Of a stretch of DNA of 64,000 nt, positions 1-9,837 are shown in pieces (position 1 is the stretch's first letter; the number at the start of each line of letters is the position of its first letter). Origin of the DNA: Gymnopus androsaceus JB14. Its lineage: Eukaryota; Basidiomycota; Agaricomycetes; Agaricales; Omphalotaceae. The notes beneath the pieces were generated by a model that had not been told where the DNA came from, made no database searches, and saw only the letters and a program-made list of their open reading frames with translations. The stretch is taken from positions 660,636 through 724,635 of the forward strand of contig ML769387.1 of assembly GCA_009733575.1 (NCBI GenBank), given 5' to 3'. The translations under genes and the position numbers were made by a program.

Positions 1-291
1 AATTTCTCCTCCTGCTTCTGTCCTATCGTTTTCCTTGTCTCCGCTGCGTGTCGTGTAACAGTTACGGGCAACGCCCGCCCGACAATTCATTTTTATCCCG
101 TCAGCCTGTTCTTTGTGGCCTTTTCTCTGACTCGTCTTTATATCGATTTTCAGACTCTTCGTCCAACAGATACCACAGGTACAAAGAGCTACCGTCGAGA
201 TTCTGAGAATCGACCGAGCCTGAGCTGCAATGAGACTGATTGACCGTCGCCTTCGAATATACAATGCATTTAAATCTAATTCAACTGGGGT

Positions 292-1234
292 CTAGCGTGA
301 GCTTCGGAACATCACCCGCCTTTCTGCAACACCATCTGCCCAATCTACTAAGGATATACGACAGCACTGCTGAATATCTATACTACTATCCATGATTTTT
401 CTTTGAAACGCTCTCTCATTGGTAGCGAGAGCGCTGGGAAATTGAATCCATATTCCAATCATTTCAAGAGCGAGAGTAGGATGTATACTGCATTTGTGAG
501 CTGGAACTTGCTTTGCCGCTTCCCCTATGATGTCTATGAAACACTGGCGCCATATACACTATGGATTAAAGGTCATCAAGGACCTCAAAATTAGCAAGTA
601 GCAGGTAACATACCCATTTGATAAAAAAACTGGGGCAGGACGCCAGTGTTTTTGCCATTACACTCAACGGGGTATCAAGTATAATTGGCGCCAGATGTTC
701 GAAAAGAGTTGCTATTCGGTGATCTGCAGCAAAACGCAAAACTTCTTGCGGATGGCTTTTCACGAAATCCGACCTGATATGAAAATCTTCCTGTAAATAT
801 CAGATAGTACGACGGAGAGATAGATTGAGGAACCTTAGTTTTAATTGACACACAGACTGAGCGGCATACACCTCGTACTTTTCCGCTGCCTCTGCTACCT
901 TCAGCACTGACTCAAAGTCCATTCGTTCGAGAGTTGGATGTTGTCGAGGGTAGATGAATTGAAACAGAATCTCTAGCGTCTCGGATGATTCGGCAAGGTC
1001 CACAATTTCCCCGTTAGTAGGGGTATTGGCTGAAGGAAAGCCTCCAGAGGCAAACTCCAAGTACTTTTTATGTAGATGAAACTGAACGCAGTCAGAGGAG
1101 AGCATCACCACGTCTGCGTCTGCTCCTCGAACTGAGGATCAAGTTAGTTAGATCACAAGTAAGCTCGATAGAGTCTTGAATTACTCACAAAGAGGGCTAG
1201 TAGTAGCTTGGTCACCTTGCGGTGTGATCATCAT
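292..1234 (-). CDS. BTB/POZ domain protein
   Basis: Predicted 256-aa protein from four exons: 1234-1189, 1131-834, 773-614 and 558-292. The N-terminal half is a BTB/POZ fold typical of Agaricomycete expansions: DADVVMLSSD, then FHLHKKYLEFASGGFP, then the helix ETLEILFQFIYPRQHPTLE and VLKVAEAAEKYEVYAAQ. The segment SHPQEVLRFAADH follows after intron 2. BTB domains mediate dimerisation and often recruit cullin-3 ligases; the target of this family is unknown. The chosen start (MMITPQ) needs a small first exon that restores frame into the BTB core. The donor of intron 2 (GTTCCT) is weak, so that junction is the least certain. No upstream partner gene is visible. Confidence 0.8.
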
Positions 1235-4200
1235 CGCCTAAATCTGAATGCTCGGTAATAAAGTGATAGAGAACCAAGCAGATCGCGAAGCGAGTGCGTA
1301 CCAAGTAGATGGTGGTTGGAGAAAAATTACTGGAAACCACGTTTCATTTACAAACTCCTTGCCGCATGTCAGTCCAGCATGTAGACATTTCTTCAGCCAC
1401 ATGCCTTCTGGCTCACTATGCCAACGCCACAGATTCCTGGTCAATGGGGATATGACCTATGAAGTTCGTACATGTATATCTTCTTTCCTCGTCCTCTTCA
1501 CTTTAGGACGGATCTGAGGAGCTAGTGCGAGTTACTCGAAACACAGCGGTCAATTGTAAATCCATCTTTTCGCCAAAATCTTAATTGTGCTAGATTTAGA
1601 TGACCTTAAGGGTAAATCGAAACACCTCCCAAACAGGAAAGATTAAACTCACAAAATACCCATATTCAAGGATCACCAACTCAACTGATCCTGTACTGTC
1701 CCCGACAGTCCTTAGTAGGGTCGGTCAAATTCCATTCTAAGACGGGGGGCAGAGAGAAATTTGGATTGTAAAACATGTCAGAGCTGCTTCACCTCTAGCT
1801 ATAGGCCAGATATTGCCGAGCGGCGGCGCGCGCGGCACTCATGAAATATTGAAAGGGTGATATTCCCAACATAATCTGTTCAGTGGTCGGTAAGCGTAAA
1901 CCTTTATTCATGGAACTAACGCACGAAGAATTCTTGGACCATCTACGATGAAGCACCGGTACATAAGATGGAACGGGTGCACATTAGTGTGAAGAAAAGT
2001 GAACAAATGTTCTTTGGAAAAACACACACACACACAACGCACAAATCCCCAGAACTTGATATCCGGCGTATAAACATGCAAGTCTATCGCATCCGGAATC
2101 CCCAATGTATCATTAGTATCTTGCCCAAGCATGTTCGGGGACAATCTATCGGAAGATTGGTCTCTACTTGCACTTTTCGCGAACATCATGCGTAGCTGGT
2201 CCATGACTAACTCCCAGTCATGGTCACGCAAAATTTCGTGGCGGCGACGCACTTTTCCTTGGAGGGGTCAGATGAATGCTTTCCGGGCAGGATAGAAAAA
2301 CCGAGTAGAATTCGTCGCATGTAGTGGAATTGTAAAAGTTCACATCATGGCAAACATACTCCAAAAACCATTCGAAATACGTCAAGGGATTCTGCCTTTT
2401 TAAAGAAGTAAGTGAATGGTCAAAAACGCGATTTGCAATTTACCGTGTAAGGAGCACTGACAATGACCGAGTCTATAATGACGCGGACATTTTTAGATGT
2501 AAGTCGTAAATTTCTTATTTCCTGCTTAAGCCGCTTGATTACAATAGCGATAAGCAATGGGAAGAGCGAATGCACCTCCATAAAAATCCGTTAGATTCCT
2601 ATGCAGCATGAGGCATTCATACTGTTGTTCACTCGAGCATCGTATGGATATTCAGTGTCAACGGGCTACCAAGACAGAATGAGCTAGATAAGCCATCTTC
2701 CGCCAAATGTGTTCAAGTTGAAAGGCTCTGTCCAGCGGTGCGGATTAAGTTCCAATCCTTTCGAAGTCAAAGAGCACGGTCCAAATGGCATCATAGCGAA
2801 AGTGAGCACCTCCAACGAGTACACTAAGGATTTTGTGTGATTCAAGTGACCTGCCAAGATTAGCACTGTAGGTCGAGTAATCAAGGCGTACTTGCCAGAA
2901 GAATGACTTTTTGGGTTAAGTTATATTCACCTCGCAATGGTACGTAGCCGGCATATGGCGTAATTCCCCCGTCTAAGTATCTTAGACCAAATGCTCGTTT
3001 CCTACATCGAGTTGAGGTACATCGTCAAGATTTCCAATAGAGACAGAAGTATCGGAACACTGGAAAGGGATTGTGAAAGGAACATATTGAGATGTATCGG
3101 AGTGGTATCAGGGATGAAGGAGACAATTTACGCGGGTTCCATCCTTCATATAAGTAGCCTGGAACAGAGAATATTATTTGGATTCCCATGAAGTTCCCCT
3201 ACTTGACGGTTGCTTGAAGGCGTTATCGTTTTTTGTAGGCGTTGGGTTCAATCACTAGTCATTGTATGACCTGGAGCATTGGGCATTGCAGATTTTGAGA
3301 GGTGGATCGAGTTTAGGAAGCGGCGAAGCGCCCAAGCGGAGACAGTGCGGCGTTGATGCGGAGGTTTTCTCGGTCCGTATTCTTCTTAAGCTTTGAACCA
3401 CCAACGACCGCGAAATGTTTCTTAGCTGAAGCCACTAGCTCTAGCTAGCGCTCAAGTGTTTAGATGTTCGATAGGGATATGAGAGAGTCTGAGCTCTAAG
3501 GTATTTTCTAGATTTATTCCATATCACCCCTTAACTCACTGTTCAGAGCGTCCTCTCGGAATGAGAGCTCTTTTATTCAGCATTTCCCTCAGCTTCTCTT
3601 ACGATCGCTCCTACGACTTTTTTTATCAGTATAGATCCAGAACACATAGGCTACTGAATATGCTTCTTTCAATGACATTGTTGCTCTATCGTGCACTGCC
3701 CGAGCCATTGACTGAGTCGACACGCCCGTAACTTGCACGTTGCTCAGCTGTTCCACATGATGACTGCAGGTGAGGTTGCATGCATCTAAGTTCTTGGCTT
3801 ATACCGTTTCTACGGTAATCTCAATCGAGACCAATATCTCGCTGTCGATCCTGATACGCAGCGTGCGATTCAGCTGGCGCAAAATCGGGAGCGTCTACAT
3901 CACATTGCTCTAACTTTCTGAGGCAGTGGCGACCCATAGGGCACAACCACGATGAATGTTAACATTTAACGCGTGCGCCGCGGTCTTATGTGCGCCAAGA
4001 CCGTTCAAGAAACATACCCTTCTAACTCGAGCATATGTTCGTAGTGGAGGAGGCGTACATGCTTAATTAAAACAAAGTACGACCTCCGTTATCATCTTCG
4101 TGGAGAACAATTGAATGGCGTCTCTATCTCTATTACAGAAATCAGCAATGGTAGCTGGTTCGTATGGTGACATGGCGATGCAATGATGAAGATTCGCTGA

Positions 4201-4583
4201 TGCTCGAAAAATTCTTGCCAATTTTTGACGCAAGGTGATCTTCCATATCAGTTGAGTTTTCGATTGATTTACTGACTTGGATTACTCGGATAGTGTATGT
4301 GACCCGAGAATTTTGTTATCTTCTATGTGTGATCTGCACATGGCGCATTGAACTCTCCAGTAGTCGCAGATCTAAGGACACATGCACGCTCACATGCAAC
4401 AGTATATTGATCCAGCAACACTGTTACATTTTCATGCTGTCCTTTGGAAAACTGGATTTGTTACTCCTTGTGATCTCTAAACACTGGCGAGTCGGCTTCG
4501 GATTTCAGATTCGTGGGCAAAAATCACGATATACATCCGGTAAAGAATTCGTCGTTAAGTGTGTGTCTATGCTCCTGTACTGG
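1235..4583. other. Long gene-poor stretch
   Basis: No convincing complete gene was found here. A CA microsatellite lies near 2021-2036. Minus-strand open frames at 1908-2252 and 2684-2884 exist. The latter contains NPHRWTEPFNLNTFGGRWL, loosely like the W-x-x-x-F...F-W-G-R-x-W-H signature of fungal wax-synthase-like O-acyltransferases, but it meets a stop at once and has no supporting exons, so at most it is a decayed fragment. Confidence 0.35.
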
Positions 4584-4590
4584 TATAAAA
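4584..4590 (+). promoter_or_regulatory. TATA box of the aspartic protease gene
   Basis: A TATAAAA sequence sits about 100 bp upstream of the protease start codon at 4688 and is followed by a pyrimidine-rich tract, as in strongly expressed fungal promoters. Position and sequence are the only evidence. Confidence 0.5.
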
Positions 4591-4687
4591 GTCGCTGAAC
4601 CAAGCTCAAGTCCTCATCAGGTTCTTTCCTGTTTACAGCTCCTTTCCCCTCACTTTTCACGTTCACTCGTTGAAATTCTCATCCAAG

Positions 4688-6239
4688 ATGTTCTGCAAAG
4701 CTTCTCTCATTGCCTCCGTTACGCTCGCTATGCTTGCTGCAGCGTCTCCGCTGCAACAACAACGCCGTGGATCTATCGCTTTGCCGAAACGATCTTCACT
4801 CACCAAAGCCGACGGTACCTTTGACTACGAAAAGGCCGTCTTCCAGGGTGTGGCGACCAAGAACAAGCACCGACAGAATTTGTTAAACCTGCAGAATAAC
4901 ACTGGTAGCTTACCTGAGGTATCATAATTTTGCCTCTGGTCGATTCTTTTTGCTTACGGTACTCTTAGGGCATGGAGATCATGCCTCTTGCTTCGATTCC
5001 ATCTACCATCCAAGCACGTCTTAACAAGCGTCAGGCTGAACCTTTGACGGATGAAGATTCCAATACCGAGTGGGCAGGTAAGCAGTGTTCGTTGAACATT
5101 TCTAAGAATGCATCTGACTCTCCATAGGTACGATATCGATCGGCACCCCTGCACAAAAGTTCTTGATTGACTTTGACAGTAAGCGTCAGTTACCCTCACT
5201 TTCTTATCATCGCTTAAACGTTGCTCAGCGGGATCCAGCGATCTATGGATTCCTTCGTCGACTTGCACCAGCTCAACATGTAAAAAGAAGAGCACTTACA
5301 AATCGAGCTCATCATCTACTTCCGACAAGGAATCCGGTAGCTTCTCTATTGAGTACGGTGATGGTTCCACCGTCTCTGGTCCAGTTTACGAAAGACACCG
5401 TTACTGTCGCCGGTATCAAAGTCAAGAACCAAAAATTCTCCCCGGTTACTACCCTATCATCTAGCTTCGCCGACGATCCCGCCGATGGTATTCTCGGTCT
5501 CGCCTTCCCTGCCATCTCAAACCTGAATGCAAACCCATTTTTCGTCAACGCCGACTCACAGGGAGCCGTCTCTTCCAACGAATTTGGGTTCTACCTCGCT
5601 TCGGAGGGATCAGAGCTTTACCTCGGAGGTGCCAATTCGGACTTGTACTCTGGCTCAATCGAGTTCCACGATGTCGATACATCCACTGGATTCTGGCAGA
5701 TTACTGGTGCCAGCATTGCCTCTGGAAGTACCACCGCTGTCTCCGACTTTGAGACAATTATCGACTCTGGTACCACTATCATGTATGGTCCTACCGATGC
5801 CGTGAAGGAATTTTACGCCAAGGTTTCTGGTTCGAAGTTGTTCGACTCCAGCGAGGGCTACTACTCCTTCCCTTGTGACAATGTCCCCGAAGTCTCGTTC
5901 AGCTGGGGTGGAGAATCGTTCCAAGTAACGGCTGACAAGTAAGTGTTCTTTTCGTCTTCATCTTTGTAACATATTTAATTGCCTGCCTGTAGCTTCAATC
6001 TTGGAACCACCTCTTCAGGAGCCTCTACCTGTGTTGGCGCGCTCGCTGCTCAGGACCTTGGTCTCGGAACTAACACCTGGCTCCTCGGTGACAGGTTCGT
6101 ACATTCCGTTGTTCTCTTTCATGCGACCTTTATGGCTGATAAACATTAAACCCCTCTTTTTATCTACAGCTGGATGATGAACGTTTATACAGTCTTCAGC
6201 TTTGCTAAAACTGCCGTTGGATTCGCTAAGCTGTCATGA
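4688..6239 (+). pseudogene. Secreted pepsin-like aspartic protease (family A1), frameshifted
   Basis: Six exons: 4688-4918, 4969-5077, 5128-5178, 5229-5938, 5993-6094 and 6170-6239. It encodes a signal peptide (MFCKASLIASVTLAMLAAAS), a propeptide with a KR site just before QAEPLTDEDS, and a pepsin A1 domain with both catalytic motifs, DFDTGSSDLW (split by intron 3) and IIDSGTT. The flap region YGDGST is present. The family hydrolyses proteins extracellularly at acid pH. All splice phases agree only if exon 4 is one base shorter than it reads: between the flap (around 5375) and TVTVAGIKV (from about 5398) the frame shifts, with an apparent extra A in the run at 5391-5393. Without the extra base the length would be about 423 aa. 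Either a recent inactivating insertion or an assembly error; everything else looks functional. Confidence 0.85.
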
Positions 6240-7561
6240 AAACCTGAACAGTATGTACACACCTACGAACGACGTCACGATCTTTCACTTTTTCGATTAT
6301 CGCTCATAGATTTGGTTGTTATTACGGACTCTCATTGCATTCCTTCCTTTGTCTACTGCAGTACTATGTACTACTACTCGCTCGTACTGTCTTTTATATC
6401 AGCAACATATCCTCCATTCTCCTAACATAGTCTCAAACGTTCAAAGCATACAACGGAAACAATACGGACGAGAAATGACCTGCGCAATGACTACTTACAT
6501 CGGAGTTTTGGACGCAAAAGCAAAGATCAGTAAAAAAGCGGATTCCAAACGTCGGGCGTCAACCTGGCCTGCGTCGTATGTGGTACGACTCGGACTAGCG
6601 CCCACATGAACATTCGATGCTTAATTGAGTCGGATATTCTATACGAGTTCAAACAGCTTACTTACTCAAATATACTTACCATGAGGAAACACAGGAAACA
6701 TGAAATTATCGAAGTCAACGCGTTACCAGACCTGCAAAGACGCTGGCAAATGCTGCTTACTTGGTCCAACTTGGCTCTTTGGTCGAAAAACACAAAATTA
6801 TACACGGCTACACGGTCAAAAGCAAAGGTTACAGCAGCCGTAGCATCTAGTATCCGACATGCCACCGATGAATCTAAACAGTGAGTGCATGGAATTATGG
6901 AGCCTGTGCATGAAAGTGGCAGCACATCACACTTCAAATAGTCTGAAATCATTTCCTTCTTAGTTCCATGACTTTAATTTCTACAGCTGCATTGATCCAA
7001 ATAAGGCAAATAAACGCTCAGGGATTGTGAGCGAACATCAGGCGAACACTACGAAGCAAAAATAAAAACCACAAGCCCATGACAAGATATTGGCGTCTGT
7101 GCGATTCGAGAACGGATAAGTATGTAACCAAATTGACTAATCTGTCATTGTCAAGTCAACTGTGCCAAAGAATTTTGTACATGGTCGATGCATAAAAAGT
7201 GTCAAAAGGGGAAAAGCCAGCAAGCGCTGATTGGCGCCCGTAAAGCTTCCCGTACCTACTTATGTATCTCAGTTGAGATCTAAGCTTACAGATGTTCAGG
7301 TTTGAACAACTCGTATAGAATATCTGAATCAATTTGTGGGGACCCCATTGATCATGCATCATGATATTTAGGAGCACAGCGACTCGGATGCTGGATTTAC
7401 AATTGACTAGCAACTTGAATTGAATATAGTGGCGGGAACAAAGCCAAAAAATAACCGGGACAGATGGCGGGACGAACGGAGATAGGGATATCTGTGGGCT
7501 TCACCCAACGGTCTTCCTCTCAAGTCTATCATCATTCTCAGCTCCTCCTAACTCTCGTACT
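6240..7561. other. Intergenic, nothing recognised
   Basis: Downstream region of the protease and upstream region of the first UstYa-like gene. Short open frames in both strands have no recognisable motif or splice support. No repeats stand out. Confidence 0.5.
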
Positions 7562-8559
7562 ATGTGGTTCTTAACCTCGAGGACTGCTCTTCACTGGAAA
7601 ACCACAGACTCGGAGCGATCCGCAATAGCCTACGAGCCACTGGCTGCCAGTCAGGATTCTAGTTTAAAGGACGAATTCGCTGAGCTTCCTGTGCTGAACT
7701 TGAATAAACCTTCTTCTTACAAGCAGGCAGGGATCTCTAGCCTTATTTTCTTTGCCGGCATTATATTGGGACTCGTAGCTGCAAGAATCTTCAGGAGGAA
7801 TGCAATAGCTGCTACAACGAATCTCGAGCCAACATCATTAGTTTACTGTACGCATGTATTTTATTATCTAACGCAATAGTTGCACTGACGATTTCATAGC
7901 CCCTGCACAAAGCGCTTTGCGCTATCAAGTTCGCCGGTTCAACGCCTCGTTTGGAACTCATCTCACCGAGTACGAGGGAAAACCTTCGGAAGCACTTGAC
8001 AAGAAATGGCATGATTTGTACCGATGTATGTTTTATCCCATTTTTGACGCTATTATGCTAATTCTCTATGCCTTATACAATAGACGGTATCAGTCGAATT
8101 CCAGCGAGCGAGGCAGAGAAACTGGTCGATAAGACTGTACCGATCCCTGGAGATGAGGAGCACTACATCGTTAGCCTGGATGTTTTTCATCAACTTCACT
8201 GTTTGGTAAGAGCTCTTAACCGTGTATGCATCTTGCTACTAAGTACATCTGTCTCCTTGTAGAACCTCATTCGAAAGCAACTTTATCCCGACTACTACAC
8301 ACCACTGCCCACCGTTCACCTCGAGCACTGTGTTGACATTATTCGCCAGGCCATCTCATGCAATATTGATCTCACCCCAGTGCCTTGGATGTGGTCCGAG
8401 TCAGAGCAGGCGACGTTACCCGTAATGGACGGTTCACACCAGTGCGTCAACTTTGAGAATATCCAGAAATGGGCCTACGATCACCGAATGATCACGGAGT
8501 TTGACAATACGGTGAATTTGGAACTCCTGGGGCATCATGGAGGTACCGACTCGGAGTGA
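7562..8559 (+). CDS. UstYa-like oxidase (DUF3328), copy 1
   Basis: Predicted 276 aa from four exons: 7562-7847, 7900-8025, 8084-8205 and 8263-8559, with all phases consistent. The order is a short cytosolic N-terminus, one membrane segment (SSLIFFAGIILGLVAARIF, about residues 60-78), and a lumenal domain with two HxxHC motifs, HQLHC at the end of exon 3 and HLEHC in exon 4, followed by VDIIRQAISC. These motifs define the UstYa family, copper-type oxidases that cyclise or crosslink aromatic residues in ustiloxin, asperipin and related fungal RiPPs. The repeat precursor starts 489 bp downstream in the same orientation. A close paralogue with identical intron positions lies at 29775-30761. The family call is firm; the substrate is inferred from the neighbour. 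Confidence 0.92.
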
Positions 8560-8993
8560 TGTAGGTCACACAACTTTCAAGTTGTTGAGAAATTGGACGT
8601 TCCCACCCTGCCCCTTGTGCTAGCCCTTATGCTAGATCTATGAATTTACTCGCTTTCAATTCAACAACTTGCCTTTGATGCCAGCTTCCTGATGTTACAA
8701 TCTAGCTTGAAGTCCAAGCGCTCAGGGCAAGCTCGAGTGGTTGGACTCTAGTATCAATCTTGATGAAGCACCATACAGCACCATACTTTCTGATTGAGTT
8801 GCATGCTGGGAAAGGAGCGGGATATGTGGTTTCAGGACGCGGCGATCCGCTCTGTCGATACTGTGATTGAAGAGAATATGCGCGGTAAGATAAGATTCAA
8901 TCTTTTTTTCTTAAGTATTGATATGTATGTTCAAGTTTCAATTTCAACGCTTGCGCAAGGCGGCAAGGATTATTCAATACGATGAGTTACGGG

Positions 8994-9000
8994 TATAAAG
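8994..9000 (+). promoter_or_regulatory. TATA box of precursor gene 1
   Basis: TATAAAG lies 49 bp upstream of the precursor start codon at 9049, in the 489-bp gap between the oxidase and the precursor. This suggests the precursor has its own promoter rather than being read through from the oxidase. Confidence 0.4.
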
Positions 9001-9048
9001 GATGGAAGCTAGTGGTGGTGGAGTTCATTGGTTGCCCATTCAACAGCA

Positions 9049-9837
9049 ATGAAATTCAGCACCATACTCTCCATCCTTGCTTCTGGAACCATTGTAGCAG
9101 TTTACGCTGCACCGGTCAATGAAGAGGTTAGCTATTCTCTTTCCTCATTCAGCAGCAGTTCATCAATACCAGTGAATTATTCTCTCTTCAAGGCTCGGAC
9201 CATTCCTGAGCCTGACATTCTTTTCGGTGTAAAATACTCCACTCTGGATAAAAGGGAGGAGGCGAGTCATTTTGCTGATTCAGTATCTGTTCAACTCATA
9301 ATAAATTATTCACTCTCAAAGGCTCGCACCGTTCCTGAGCCCGATAATGTTTTCGCTGCAAAGTATACCACTCTTGACAAGAGGGAAGAGGCGAGTCATT
9401 TTCTTACAATGGTGTTTGCTCAACTCATATCCCGAATTATTCTCTATCAAAGGCCCGCACCGTTCCTGAGCCCGATGTTTTCAGTGCAAATTATACCACT
9501 CTTGACAAGAGGGAAGAGGCGAGTCATTTTCTTACAATGGTGTTTGCTCAACTCATATCACGAATTATTCTTTATCAAAGGCCCGCACCGTTCCTGAGCC
9601 TGATGATGTTTTTGGTGCAAAGTATACCACTCTTGACAAGAGGGAAGAGGCGAGTCGTTTTCTTACAATGGTGTTTGCTCAACTCATATTACGAATTATT
9701 CTCTATCAAAGGCCCGCGCCGTTCCTGAGCCCGATATTCTTTTCGGTGTAAAGTACTCCACTCTTGACAGGAGAGAGGAGGTGAGCCGTTTATTAACAAC
9801 ATTTCTTTTTTTTGACTTGGACTCACAGTGGTATTAG
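9049..9837 (+). CDS. Secreted repeat precursor peptide 1 (candidate UstYa-type RiPP precursor)
   Basis: Predicted 142 aa from seven exons: 9049-9126, 9193-9261, 9322-9390, 9453-9518, 9581-9649, 9712-9780 and 9829-9837. Exon 1 is a signal peptide ending AAPVNEE. Exons 2-6 each encode one repeat of 22-23 aa of the form A-R-T/A-I/V-PEPD-x-x-F-x-x-K-Y-S/T-TLDKREE; repeat 3 lacks one residue and has N for K before Y, and repeat 5 has RR for KR. The last exon adds WY and a stop. KR/RR are Kex2 sites, so processing would release about five similar peptides. Repeats 3-5 are in frame only if the 62-nt spacers are spliced out. Four of those spacers begin with GC. The adjacent UstYa oxidase fits a dikaritin-like pathway. 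An alternative is a Kex2-processed repeat protein that is not cyclised. Signal peptide and repeats are seen; product and function are inferred. Confidence 0.75.
9193..9780 (+). repeat. Five tandem exon-plus-intron units of precursor 1
   Basis: The array has a period of about 129-131 bp: a 66-69 bp coding repeat followed by a 60-62 bp intron. The coding repeats start at 9193, 9322, 9453, 9581 and 9712. The three spacers starting at 9391, 9519 and 9650 are almost identical, pointing to recent duplication of a whole exon-intron unit; the spacer at 9262 is more diverged. The final unit is followed by a different, GT-type intron. Confidence 0.85.

Noticed and set aside
2684..2884. Wax-synthase-like fragment on the minus strand
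   Set aside because: Only a weak resemblance over about 20 residues, immediate stop, and no neighbouring exons; kept only as a note in the intergenic entry.
9049..9600. Treating precursor 1 as one continuous open frame with in-frame linkers
   Set aside because: The first two spacers keep frame, but the 62-nt spacers throw repeats 3-5 out of frame while their codons stay conserved, so splicing is the better explanation.
9049..9837. Reading precursor 1 as a mating pheromone precursor
   Set aside because: Basidiomycete pheromones are short CaaX lipopeptides; this protein has a signal peptide, KR repeats and no CaaX end.
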